Assembly: GCF_011382965.1 (NCBI RefSeq)
Contig: NZ_CP049934.1
Location: 992,001 to 1,056,000 of the forward strand
Origin: Leucobacter insecticola
GTDB lineage: Bacteria > Actinomycetota > Actinomycetes > Actinomycetales > Microbacteriaceae
Reading direction: 5' to 3'
Length of the DNA stretch: 64,000 bases
Of this stretch, positions 46,129 through 55,688 are shown one piece after another. A program made the translations under genes and the position numbers. Positions within the stretch are counted from its first letter, which is position 1. Every line of letters starts with the position of its first letter. Under the pieces are notes generated by a model that saw only the letters and a program-made list of their open reading frames with translations, ran no database searches and was not told the DNA's origin.

Positions 46129-47506
46129 GGCTTGCGAATCTGGACGGGGCGAGTCTCGTGCGGAATCGGTACACGTCGCCAAGGAATTTTGGTTGGCTCG
46201 GCGTCGAGAGAGGGCAGCTGAAAATCGAAGCGTGATTTCACCGCGATCAAGATGAGCAGCACCCAATTGCCCTCGATCAGCAACCTGCTCTCAGTGAGTG
46301 ACTGCACGATCAACGCGATCATGACGAGGTACGGCCACAGCGCGCTGGTGGCGTAGGGCAGTGCCGGGCCGTAGCCGCGGCGGGGCGGATCCACCGCACG
46401 GAACCACACACGCCACATCGTGAGTACCACGAGCGGGGCAAACGCGAGCACCCCGACGATGCCGAGCTGCAGCCAGACGTCGAGCCACGCGTTGTGGGCG
46501 CTCATCACCGGCAACCCGGCCTTTTGGTCAAGGCTCTTGAAGGGCTCGACCCACGGTGCCCAGTAGCTCACCCAGCCCCAGCCGAACCATGGCCGCTGCT
46601 CGGCGAGATCGATCACCTTATGCCAGGTCTCGAGGCGCCCGGTCATGTCGCCGCTCTTGCCGAGCAATCCGAAGACGAAATCGCGGGCGAAAACCGTGAG
46701 CGCGATGACCGCAGTGATGATCGCGACCGTAGTGACATAGAGCGGCACGCGCCGTTCCGGCCCGAGGCGGCGAGCCCAGAGCGCGATCCCAAGCCCCACG
46801 ATGACCGCCGCGAGGGCGACCCAGACGGTAGCGCCTCTCGTGAGCAGCAGCGTGGCGATCGACAGCAGCAGCCAGAACCAGCCGCCCACGGGGCGCACGA
46901 GGCCCGCTCGGAGTTGGATAGCAAAGACGATAACGCCGAGCAGCGCGAGAAAGCCGAGCAGTACGGAGCTCGCGACGACGCCCTGGATGGGTCCGCCGCT
47001 GAAGAGGAGGTCGCGGCTCCAGAACAGAAGTTTGGGAGTCTTTCCCCTTCGGGCGCTTCCAGAAACCAAGGCAGCAGCGGAGCACGAACGAAGATCGCAA
47101 CCCACAGCTCAAACAAGAGCGACAGCCCGATCAGGTAGCGCAGTGCAGAGCCGAGGGTGCGCAGCACCTCGTGCCAGCTCAGAATGAAGGCGAGCACTAC
47201 GGCGAGGATCGTGGTGGCGAGTTGAGCGAGCACGCCGAGCACGCTCTCAAAGCGATACTGCGACCAGATGATCGACAGTGCCGCGATCACGAGGAACCAG
47301 TAGATCGGGGCGGGCAAGCGGTACCAGCGAAAGCGTTCGGGCTTGAGCCTGATAAACATCACCACGCCCGTTGCCGTCAATGCTGCGGCGAGGATCAAAA
47401 ACGCAGGCCACCCGACCAGGTTTCTCACGCCGTTGCTTCCGAGCGCGAAAACGAACACGCCGATCGCGTAGGCGCTCACACCCAGTCTCGTCTTGCTTTC
47501 CGCCAT
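46125..47506 (-). CDS. O-antigen ligase/polymerase-like membrane protein, one apparent frameshift
   Basis: ATG 47506 opens A-E-S-K-T-R-L-G-V-S-A-Y-A, followed by about ten hydrophobic helices. The frame slips in CCCC 47044-47047; one added base joins L-E-A-P-E-G to G-K-T-P-K-L-L-F-W-S-R-D. About 460 residues joined. The large extracytoplasmic loop holds G-R-L-E-T-W, W-F-G-W-G-W-V-S and M-S-A-H-N-A-W-L-D, the G-R...W and H-N motifs of Wzy/WaaL (O-antigen ligase) proteins. It probably moves or polymerises a lipid-linked glycan on the outer face of the membrane. A TACCAT stands eight bases upstream of the ATG, so it may be leaderless. Confidence 0.87.
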
Positions 47507-47572
47507 AGTCGGTATGGTAGAGCATGGCGTGTGTGCGTCTGGATACACTGGCCAAATCTTTCGAGGAGCTGC

Positions 47573-48868
47573 GTGCTGATCTTCATCGAGAATACTCCGC
47601 GTGCGTACGCGTGGGGTCAGGCTGATGCGCTGTCTGATCTGCTGGGAACCCCCGCTACAGGCCAGCCGCAAGCCGAGCTCTGGCTGGGTGCCCACCCCGG
47701 TCACCCGGCTGCGGTGACGCAGGCATCGTCGAGCATGCAGACCCTGATCGATCTCATCGAGAGTGATCCTGAACGCTATGGCTTTGACGGTGCGCGGGTG
47801 CCATTTCTGCTGAAGGTGCTTGCGATCGGCGCGCCCCTTTCTCTGCAGGTGCACCCTGATAGTGCGCAGGCGGCTGCGGGATTTGCTGCTGAAGAGGCCG
47901 CGGGCGTGTCGCCAGACGCTCGCGAACGAAACTACGGTGATCCACACCACAAGCCCGAGTTGCTTGTTGCTCTCAGTGAGGTGTCGGCTCTGAGCGGGTT
48001 TCGTTCTCTGAGTGCGGCGCGGAGGGATCTCCAAGCATTCGCCTCGGTTACCCGGGGCAAGCATGCGGTCGCGCTCGCGAGCGTCGCTGAACGGCTCTCT
48101 CGTGGCGAGGCGGCTGCGGCGCGCCGTGACTTCCTGGACTGGGTGTTCAGCGGGGATCCGGTGGTCGCGGAAGCGCTTGATGCGCTCGCCGCAGTCGCTA
48201 CGAGTGCGGCTGAAGACCCGGAGCTGGAGTCACACGGTGAACTGGATCCTGACCGGCTGAGTGTGTTGCGGACCCTATCCGAGACCCATCCGGGGGATCC
48301 TGGCATCCTCGTTTCGCTTCTTTTGCATTTCGTGCGGCTTGCCCCGGGGGACGCGATCTTCCTCCAAGCGCGGCAGTTGCACGCCTACGTCGGCGGGATC
48401 GCGGTCGAGGTGATGGCCTCTTCCGACAATGTGTTGCGCGCGGGTCTCACCGAGAAATATGTCGATGTGCCTGAACTCTGTCGCATCGTCGACACCTGTG
48501 AGCTTTCCGAGCCGCGCTTTCCGCACGAGCCGCTAGCGCCCGGGCTTGTTGTCTGGCGACCGCCGGTACCTGATTTCCAGCTCATGCGGGCGCGGCTGTG
48601 CGAAGAGGAAAATGAGCGGAAGTCTCGCGACCGTGCGCCCGCGGTGTCTGTGGCGGCGGATCATCCCCTTGTGCTGGTGGTGACCGAAGGGCGGGTGAGG
48701 GTCGAGCGTCAGGCGGACCTCGCCGAGGTCGCGAGTGTTCGGCGCGGGCAGTCGCTTTACGTCTCAGCCGGTGAGCCGATCAGTCTCACCGGTGAGGGCG
48801 AGGCGTTCATTGCGACGGTCGGCGAAGCCCTCTCGAATAACCATCACATCCGTGGAGAAAATCTTTAG
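47573..48868 (+). CDS. manA: Mannose-6-phosphate isomerase, class I
   Basis: GTG 47573 follows GAGGAG. 431 residues beginning L-I-F-I-E-N-T-P-R-A-Y-A-W-G, the normal N-terminus of type I enzymes; any extension upstream would overlap the divergent ligase gene. L-Q-V-H-P-D (zinc ligands) lies near residue 84 and N-Y-G-D-P-H-H-K-P-E near 119. A-R-Q-L-H-A-Y near 268 and G-I-A-V-E-V-M-A-S-S-D-N-V-L-R-A-G-L-T close the cupin. It converts fructose-6-phosphate to mannose-6-phosphate, supplying GDP-mannose for lipomannan and, via the enzyme at 60657, polyprenyl-phosphate mannose. manA beside whiB2 is a common actinobacterial order. Confidence 0.95.
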   Translation: MLIFIENTPRAYAWGQADALSDLLGTPATGQPQAELWLGAHPGHPAAVTQASSSMQTLIDLIESDPERYGFDGARVPFLLKVLAIGAPLSLQVHPDSAQAAAGFAAEEAAGVSPDARERNYGDPHHKPELLVALSEVSALSGFRSLSAARRDLQAFASVTRGKHAVALASVAERLSRGEAAAARRDFLDWVFSGDPVVAEALDALAAVATSAAEDPELESHGELDPDRLSVLRTLSETHPGDPGILVSLLLHFVRLAPGDAIFLQARQLHAYVGGIAVEVMASSDNVLRAGLTEKYVDVPELCRIVDTCELSEPRFPHEPLAPGLVVWRPPVPDFQLMRARLCEEENERKSRDRAPAVSVAADHPLVLVVTEGRVRVERQADLAEVASVRRGQSLYVSAGEPISLTGEGEAFIATVGEALSNNHHIRGENL

Positions 48869-48943
48869 AGACCGCTATTTTGTTTATATGACTGCGAATA
48901 CGGGGTCTAAAAATACATTTCAGACACACCAGCGCGTCAATGA

Positions 48944-48964
48944 CCCTCAAGCGACGCTTGAGGG
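48944..48964 (+). terminator. Hairpin downstream of manA
   Basis: CCCTCAAGCG-A-CGCTTGAGGG is a near-perfect palindrome followed by TTT, 75 bases after the manA stop and just before the whiB promoter. A short T tract makes it a moderate terminator. Confidence 0.55.
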
Positions 48965-48979
48965 TTTACACTCTCTGGC

Positions 48980-49008
48980 TTGACTTGAGCGAATCACAAC
49001 GGTGTAAT
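48980..49008 (+). promoter_or_regulatory. Promoter of whiB
   Basis: TTGACT (48980-48985), a 17-base spacer and TGTAAT (49003-49008) form the best sigma-70-type promoter I see in the window, 54 bases upstream of the whiB GTG. Confidence 0.65.
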
Positions 49009-49062
49009 TGTCACTATCGCCGTGCAGATGGTGCACAGCTTGGGAAAAGTTAGGAGTGATCG

Positions 49063-49374
49063 GTGCGCGATTCCTCACACACTCCCGTTCCTGGTAATTG
49101 GTTCGTTGATCCCGTCTTCCTCGGTGTTCCCGGAGTGCGTAAGCCTGAGGACGAAGCGCTCTCCTGGCAGACGGACGCGCTGTGTGCGCAGACGGATCCC
49201 GAGGCATTTTTTCCGGAGAAGGGCGGATCCACTCGCGATGCGAAGCGGATCTGTGATGGCTGCGAGGTTCGTTCAGAGTGCCTTGAGTATGCACTCGAGA
49301 ACGACGAACGTTTTGGTATTTGGGGAGGCCTCTCCGAGCGCGAGCGCCGGCGCCTCCGTCGAGAGGCGATGTAG
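49063..49374 (+). CDS. whiB: WhiB-family iron-sulfur transcriptional regulator (WhiB2/WhmD-like)
   Basis: A 103-residue protein; GTG 49063 has TAGGAG six bases upstream. Four cysteines, Cys41, Cys64, Cys67 and Cys73, form the [4Fe-4S] site (C-x22-C-x2-C-x5-C), followed by G-I-W-G-G at 85-89 and a basic R-E-R-R-R-L-R-R tail that contacts DNA. Such proteins act with the principal sigma factor; the WhiB2 branch controls cell division and septation. Position next to manA and before the large GT2 gene supports WhiB2 identity. The gene has its own promoter and ends 70 bases before the GT2. Confidence 0.95.
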   Translation: MRDSSHTPVPGNWFVDPVFLGVPGVRKPEDEALSWQTDALCAQTDPEAFFPEKGGSTRDAKRICDGCEVRSECLEYALENDERFGIWGGLSERERRRLRREAM

Positions 49375-49444
49375 CGATTCCCCTGCGGTTTCCCGGCATG
49401 GCCTACAGGGTGCGCCAACATTTGCTGCATAGACTGAGGCCGAC

Positions 49445-52376
49445 ATGCGCACCAGAGTGACCGCCATCCTCGTCGCGAATCGCGGCGGCGAGTGGCTTGA
49501 CCAGACCATCGCGGGAATCGCGTCTCAGACCCGTGCCCCCGCGGCCGTTATTGCCGTGAACAACGGTGGATCAGACAAGGTTGCCGAGCAACTGCGGTCG
49601 AGCGGCGCCGATGGGGTGGTGGGCATCAGTTCCCGCGTCTCCTTCGGGCAAGCCGTGCGGCAGGGGGTGCAGACGAGCGTCGTCACCGGTGATCTCTCTT
49701 CCGAGTGGATCTGGTTACTCACCGAAGACTCCTGCCCAGAGCCCGAAGCACTCGAACACATCTTGAATCGGGTGCAGCGTGCGCCTTCCGTGGTGGTTGC
49801 GGGCCCGAAGCTTGTTGACTGGGACCGCCCAGACCGCATTATCGAGCTCGGCCAGAGTCTGACCCGCTACGGGGCTCGCTGGACCCAGCGACGACAGGAA
49901 CTCGACCAGCAACAGTACGACCACATGCAAGACGTGCTGGGCGTGGGGCCGGTCGGCATGCTCGTTCGACGAGACATCTGGGAACAGCTCGGTGGGTTTG
50001 ATCCTGCGCTCACCGTCTACGATGACGGGCTTGACTTCTGCGTGCGCGCAAGACTCGCCGGCCACCGCGTTGAGGTCGCGCCCGACTCGCGCGTGCGGTT
50101 TGCTCAGAGCGGCGTTGGTGGCCCGCGTATCGATCGGAAGCGCTCGGTCATGCGCCAGGCGCACCGACAAGCCCGCACCGCGCACCTGCATCGCAGGATC
50201 GCCTACGCGCCCGCAGCGGTTGCTTTTTTTGAGTGGCTGGGGCTTCCCCTCTTCGCGCTCTTCCGGGTTTTCTGGGCGCTGATTCGTGAGCAGCCAGGTC
50301 ATATTCTCGGGGAAGTGGCGTCGGCATTCGCGGTGTTCTTCAGGCCGCAGGCGATCCTTGCTTCGCGGCGGCGGATCAAGCAGCAGTCAACGGTGGGATG
50401 GCCCGCCATCAGGCAGCTCCGAGTGGACCCCAAGAGTGTGCGAACGGCGCGCATGATCGACCGGGAAGCGATCCTTGCCTCCGCTGGGCGACAGCGCCGC
50501 GAGCTGCACTTCATTTCCACCGGTGGACTCGCCGTACTCACCGCCGCCGCCGTGCTCGCAGTTGCGCTGACCTGGTGGTCATTTGCGTACTCAAGCCTCG
50601 CCGGAGGAGAGCTTGCGCCGCTCAGCTCAATCGGTGAACTGTGGAACAACACTCGCGTGATTGACGGGGTACCTGCGGATCCCTTTACGTGGGTGCTTGC
50701 GCTACTCGGCTCGCTGACCTTCTGGAACCCTCGTTCATCGTCGTGGTGCTGATGATCGGATCGATCCCGGTCACAGCTCTTGGCGGCTGGCTATGGGCAG
50801 CTCAGCTCACCGAATCAAAGGCTGGCCGGGCACTTGCGGGCCTCGGCTTTGCCATGAGTCCGGTGCTGCTCGGCTCGCTACAAGGTGGGCACCTTCCAAC
50901 GCTCGTGCTGACGATGGTGCTGCCCTGGCTGCTGATCGCAGCCACCCGGGCCCGCGAGTCCTGGAGCTGGGCCGGTACTGCTTCGCTGCTGGCTGCGGTT
51001 GCGCTCGCTGCGGCGCCAGTGCTCATTCCGGCAGCGCTTGTGCTCCTCGTCGTGGGGCTGTTCACCAGCCTCCGCAGCATCGGGCGCGTGCTCGCCACCG
51101 CGGTTGTGCCACTCGTGCTCTTTGCGCCCAAGATCGTCACCAGCTTCGTCAACGGCCAACCGCTCGATCTGCTGATCGATCCGGGAATCAGTCTGCCCTT
51201 CGACCCGGCTACACCCTGGCACATGCTGCTCGGATTCCCAACGTTTGGTCTCGAAGGCTGGGCCTCGATTCTTGATGCCGTGGGTCTGGGAGGCCCGCCG
51301 GCCACCCTGCTCGTTGGTGTGCTGATGCTCCCGCTCGCCTTGCTCGCGCTGCTGGGTCTTTTCACTGGCCGCGTGATGGTCACTGTGCTGAGCGCGCTCC
51401 TTGGCGGACTTGGCATGCTCACGACGCTCGCATCCGCGCAGCTGCACCTGACCGCGGTGGGCAGCGAAAGCGTCGCCCTCTGGACGGGCTCAGGTCTTGC
51501 GGTCTACTGGCTCGCGCTCCTTAGCCTCGCCGCGGTCGGAGCGGGCACGCTGCGCCGTGCGGCGGCTCCCGTTGTCTCAGTTGCTCTCGTTGCAGCCCTC
51601 GTCGCGGTGTTCCCGGTCGCGGGCAAGCTCGTGGTGAACGACACCCCTTCAGTAGCGGAACCTCTCAGATGCCCGCACTCGTGCAGGCCGCGGGGGAAAG
51701 TGATCCCGGTGTGCGCACTCTGGTGCTTACCGCCGAAGACTCCCACAGCGTTCGTGCTGAGCTCATTACTGGAACAGGGTTGCGGCTCGATCAAATTCGC
51801 ACCGCGGAAGCCCCTCCCACTGAAACCGCCGCAGACCGAGACCTTGCAAACCTTGTGGCAGGCCTCGCAAGCGTCGGGGGTCCCGAGGTGGACGAGATGC
51901 TGGACGAGCAACGGGTCGGGCACGTGTTGCTTCGCGATGGCGGCGACGATGGCGAACGGGCCGAACTGCAGAGGGTCTTCGATCAGCACAGTTCACTCGC
52001 AAGCGCCGGTGCCACCGAACAGGGGCTGCTGTGGCGTGTGGTGAGCCCCGAGGCTGATGTCGAAGCGAGCGGAGACTCGACCGCGAGCCTTGACGGTACC
52101 TCGCTGAGCGGTCAGACCATTTGGGTCGTGCAGCTCGCCGTTGTGCTCGCCATGCTTTTGCTCGCGCTGCCGACGGGAGAGGTGACCTGGCGGCCGGAAC
52201 GGCGTAAGCGCCCCTCGCGGCGGAAGCGACGCGAGGCTCAAAACACAGCGGCGGGCGAGGTTGCTTCTTCGCCATCGCGCGAGGATCCCGCGCAGGATCA
52301 GCCCGCGCAGGATCCTGCCGCGAGCGAGCCAGCTATTGATCAGGATCAGGTTCCTACGGACGGAGGTGAACGATGA
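49445..52376 (+). CDS. Large GT2-family membrane glycosyltransferase, two apparent frameshifts
   Basis: Opens R-T-R-V-T-A-I-L-V-A-N-R-G-G-E-W-L. The GT-A domain holds A-V-N-N-G-G-S-D and W-L-L-T-E-D-S-C-P (metal site) near residue 100, then D-D-G-L-D-F-C near 196. From ~residue 255 come hydrophobic helices, and the C-terminus is charged with repeats of D-P-A-Q-D-Q. The frame slips at CCC 50728-50730 (restoring W-N-P-S-F-I-V-V-V) and CCCC 51646-51649 (restoring N-D-T-P-F-S-S-G-T-S). About 977 residues joined. This GT2 is conserved beside whiB2 in many actinobacteria; its glycan is not established. ATGA overlap with the next gene. Confidence 0.87.
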
Positions 52377-53760
52377 GCGAGCAATCGCGAATTTTGCGCG
52401 GAAGTGTTCGCGCGATCGTCGGCCTTCTGGTGGTTGGCGTTTCTGCGACCGCCATCGTGCTGCTCGGCAGTGTCACCCTTCCCGCTGTCAACCGGGAGCC
52501 ACTGGCACTCGCGGTCGACACCACCCACAACACGGATCGTACCCTCGTGTGTGCGGGATCCTTCTCCGAACTTGGCGCGGATCCAAGCCGCCCGGGCGTA
52601 GCGATTCCGACGAGCGCACCCGCAGTGACGGTTGCTGGGGCAGCGAGTGAGACTTCCGAGCTTGCTCGTTCCGAGGGCGGAGAGGGTCTGCCGACCGTGC
52701 TCAAGGCCCCGGTCAACGAGGTCTTCGCGGCAGCCCAGATTCAGGCCGTGCAAACTGAGACGCTTCGCGGTGTTGCCGCCAGCGCCTGCACCGAGCCGCT
52801 GAATGAGCAGTGGCTGCTCGGGGGGTCTTCAACGATTGGCGTATCCACGACTCTGAGCCTCGCTAACCCCGGGGAAGTGCCCGCGACAGTGCAGATCACG
52901 GTGTTTGATGAGAGCGGCGAGGTTGATGCTGTGCAGACCGCAGCAGTGCTGGTGTCTCCTGGCACTGAGCAGACGATCTCTTTGAACGGCTACGCTCCCG
53001 AGCGCGAACGCCTCGCTGTGCGTATTGTGAGTACCGGAGCTCCCGTTTCTGCCACCCTCGGGGTGGGACACCTGGAGGGCATCACTCCATACGCTGTTGA
53101 TACCGTTACCGCTCAGGCCGCACCGTCGAAGACGCTGGTGGTGCCCGGAGTAGCCAACGTGAGCGAGCATGAGCAGGGCGCTGGCGATGTGGGAGAGGCG
53201 GATCTTTTCGGGGTTGAGGTGCGGGTGCTCGCCCCGGGGGGTGAAGCCGGTACCGCCACGGCTCGAGCGATCGATGCGAAGGGCAATGCGACCGTCCTCG
53301 GTGAAATTCAGCTCGCATCGAGTGGGATCGGTGAGCTCTACGTTGAACACTGGCCCGAGGGCGCCAACGCCGTCGTGATCGAAGCGGATGTGCCCGTCAT
53401 CGCCGGGGTGCTCGGATCTGCGCAAGCTGGGAAGGAACGGGACTACACCTGGTTTACGCCCGCCCCATTCTCGCGGCTGATTCCCCGGTTGCCGTTCCCG
53501 TGGTAGCCGGTGGCAGCCTGGTCATTGCGAACATCGGAGACACCGAAGCGAAAGTGGAGCTTGCCGGAGACAAGGGCAAGCCCCGCACGGTTACGGTGCC
53601 GGCGGGGGCTGCCGTCGTAGCCGACGGTGGCAGCGCGGTGCTGACGAGCTCGGCGCCGGTGAGTGCCGGTGTGCGTTACGTCAGCGGCGGCGATATTGCC
53701 AGCTACCCCGTGCAGACGGGTGACGCCCGTGAGGGTGAGCTCATCGTCTATACGCGGTAG
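52373..53760 (+). CDS. Secreted or membrane-anchored DUF5719-like protein, one apparent frameshift
   Basis: ATG 52373 overlaps the GT2 stop and has GGAGGTGA nearby. A single hydrophobic segment (residues ~14-38) should anchor or export it. The remainder is rich in Val, Ala, Gly and Thr and predicted beta, with Q-I-T-V-F-D-E-S-G and G-E-L-Y-V-E-H-W-P segments. The frame slips in CCCC 53463-53466; repair gives P-A-P-I-L-A-A-D-S-P-V-A-V-P-V-V-A-G-G and a normal C-terminus at 53760. About 462 residues joined. The DUF5719 label comes from memory of its conserved position between the GT2 and the Rv3259-like gene. Function unknown. Confidence 0.8.
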
Positions 53761-53784
53761 CGTGACGCCTCTACACTGGAAGCT

Positions 53785-54210
53785 ATGGTGAGTCGAGAGG
53801 CGCAGTCGAGTGCGAGTCGCAGGCACGGGCGACGCACCATGCGATCCTCAATGACCGGACCGGGGTTGCCCGATCCCAGAAGCCGCTTTGCGAGGTTCGA
53901 GAGTGATGCGCGCGGCGTGGTGGAGATGCTGCAGGTGCTGTTTCCTGAAGAACTCGACGGTGTGCAAATTGGTTTTCAGACCGCGCCGAGCGGCACTGGC
54001 GAGAGTCAGCTGCCGCTGCTGTACTCCATTGATCGGGCTTCACAGACGATCATGCTGTTTCGTATGCCGATCCAGCGGGCCCGTGGGCTCCACGTCAACG
54101 ATGATGAGCATCGCCGATACTTTGTAGAACACTGCGTGTATCGCGCCGTGTGTGAATACCTCGGACGCGAACCGTGGGAGTTGCTCCCAGGCCGCTTCGA
54201 CCACTACTGA
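53785..54210 (+). CDS. Rv3259-like small protein of the metallopeptidase-family type
   Basis: 141 residues from ATG 53785. After a basic start (S-R-R-H-G-R-R-T-M-R), it has F-P-E-E-L-D-G-V near residue 53, I-M-L-F-R-M-P-I-Q-R near 89, and a C-terminal V-E-H-C-V-Y-R-A-V-C-E-Y-L-G-R-E-P-W-E-L block. The last matches proteins near whiB2 in actinobacteria that databases label metallopeptidase family. No HExxH zinc motif is present, so peptidase activity is doubtful. It lies 24 bases after the DUF5719-like gene and shares its direction. Confidence 0.75.
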   Translation: MVSREAQSSASRRHGRRTMRSSMTGPGLPDPRSRFARFESDARGVVEMLQVLFPEELDGVQIGFQTAPSGTGESQLPLLYSIDRASQTIMLFRMPIQRARGLHVNDDEHRRYFVEHCVYRAVCEYLGREPWELLPGRFDHY

Positions 54211-54241
54211 CGCACCCCTCCGTCGGGGCGGCGACGGAGCC

Positions 54242-54886
54242 CTACTCCGCAGCCTTCTCCAGATCGTGCGTGTTGAGCATGCGGAATGCGAGGGCTGCGA
54301 GCAGTGCGCCAACAAGCGGCGCGAGGATGTACAGCCAGATACTTCCCCATGCGAACTGACCACTGATGGCGAGGTCGATGGCGACCGCGGGGTTGAACCC
54401 GCCACCAGAAATGCTGCCCACCGTGGCTGCGCCCACAAACACCGTTGAACCGATGGCGAGCCCGTAGAAGGAATTGTTTGGGTGATCCTTCGAGGTAGCG
54501 ACATTCAAGACGACGTAGACGAGGACAAAGGTGAAGAGCGTCTCCACGAGGAAGGCCGGGCCGACCTCGATCTCGACGGGAGCCGCGGCGCGGGCCCAGA
54601 GCACGGTACTCAGCAGCGCTCCGAGAACGCCACCAATGACCTGGGCAACGATGTACGCCAAGAGGCCTGCCCCGCTGAGTGCCCCGCGCAGGAACGCGCC
54701 GAGCGAGACCGCCGGGTTGAGGTGGGCGCCAGAGATATGGCCGGTTGCGAAGATGAGCACCATCAACATAAAGCCAATGACGAGCGGAGTGAAGTCGCCT
54801 GCGTTGTTGATTGCAGCGACAATGGCGAACACGAAGAGGAATGTGGCCAGTCCCTCGGCGAATGCACTGCGAGCTATGCCGGTCAT
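54242..54886 (-). CDS. Aquaporin/glycerol facilitator (MIP family)
   Basis: A 214-residue protein with six hydrophobic helices and two half-helices bearing N-P-A: G-A-H-L-N-P-A-V near residue 55 and G-G-G-F-N-P-A-V near 163. The second asparagine loop lacks the Arg that usually follows NPA (here V-A-I-D), so selectivity may differ from classical AqpZ. It ends 31 bases from the convergent Rv3259-like gene and is divergent from mtrA. It passes water or small neutral solutes across the membrane. Confidence 0.9.
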   Translation of the reverse strand: MTGIARSAFAEGLATFLFVFAIVAAINNAGDFTPLVIGFMLMVLIFATGHISGAHLNPAVSLGAFLRGALSGAGLLAYIVAQVIGGVLGALLSTVLWARAAAPVEIEVGPAFLVETLFTFVLVYVVLNVATSKDHPNNSFYGLAIGSTVFVGAATVGSISGGGFNPAVAIDLAISGQFAWGSIWLYILAPLVGALLAALAFRMLNTHDLEKAAE

Positions 54887-54925
54887 CGTTGACTCTCTTT
54901 CAGGGGATCTTTGAGAATATTTAGC

Positions 54926-54945
54926 GTTTGCTCATTATTGCAAAC
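54926..54945. promoter_or_regulatory. Inverted repeat between the aquaporin and mtrA
   Basis: GTTTGC-8 nt-GCAAAC, 40 bases upstream of the aquaporin start and 55 bases upstream of mtrA. Symmetry and position fit an operator for either divergent gene. I cannot name the binding protein. Confidence 0.35.
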
Positions 54946-55000
54946 CTTGGGACGGAGCGGGGAGAACACTTTCACATCAGTTCCCGACATAATGGGATTC

Positions 55001-55684
55001 ATGAGCGCACGGATCTTGGTGGTTGACGACGACAGGGCTCTGGCGGAAATGCTTGGCATGGTGTTGCAAGCGGAGGGATTCGAAACGGAGCACTCGGCAG
55101 ACGGGGCCGATGCCGTGGAGAAATTCCGAGAGGTGAGGCCGGACCTGGTGCTGCTAGACGTCATGCTGCCCAGCCTCGACGGGATCGAGGTCTGCGAGCG
55201 GATCCGCGCCGAGTCTGGAGTTCCGATCATCATGCTCACGGCCCGCACCGATAGCCGCGATGTTGTGCGTGGGCTCGAAGTCGGTGCCGACGACTATGTG
55301 GTCAAGCCGTTCAACCCGGCAGAGTTGATCGCTAGGATCCGGGCGAGGTTGCGTGAGCCCCAGCAGGAGTCAGCGGAGATACTCCGAATTGGTGATCTCA
55401 CTATCGACGTTGCCGCGCACGAGGTGCGGCGAGGATCCACTTCGATCCCGCTGACACCTCTGGAGTTTGACCTCCTGGTGATCCTCGCCCGCAAACCGCA
55501 GCAGGTCTTCACTCGTGAGGTGTTGCTTGAAAAGGTGTGGGGCTATCAATACAAGGCAGACACCCGGTTGGTGAATGTGCATGTGCAGCGACTGCGCGCA
55601 AAGATTGAGTTGGATCCGGATCACCCCACAATTGTGACGACGGTCCGCGGCGTGGGGTATCGCGCCGGTACTGCCGCTGAGTAG
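55001..55684 (+). CDS. mtrA: Two-component response regulator MtrA
   Basis: A 227-residue OmpR-type regulator from ATG 55001; an ATG at 54992 would add three residues. Receiver: V-V-D-D-D-R near residue 7, phosphorylation site Asp53 in L-L-D-V-M-L-P, M-L-T-A-R near 81 and V-K-P-F-N near 103. DNA-binding winged helix: L-T-P-L-E-F-D-L-L near 153 and G-Y-x(5)-T-R-L-V-N-V-H-V-Q-R-L-R near 190-200. It controls cell-wall hydrolases and division genes in actinobacteria. It is followed by mtrB after 4 bases, the standard order mtrA-mtrB-lpqB. Confidence 0.97.
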   Translation: MSARILVVDDDRALAEMLGMVLQAEGFETEHSADGADAVEKFREVRPDLVLLDVMLPSLDGIEVCERIRAESGVPIIMLTARTDSRDVVRGLEVGADDYVVKPFNPAELIARIRARLREPQQESAEILRIGDLTIDVAAHEVRRGSTSIPLTPLEFDLLVILARKPQQVFTREVLLEKVWGYQYKADTRLVNVHVQRLRAKIELDPDHPTIVTTVRGVGYRAGTAAE

Positions 55685-55688
55685 AACC

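Noticed and set aside
47171..47572. Upstream extension of manA
   Set aside because: It would overlap the divergent ligase gene and precede the normal N-terminus; GTG 47573 has a good ribosome site.
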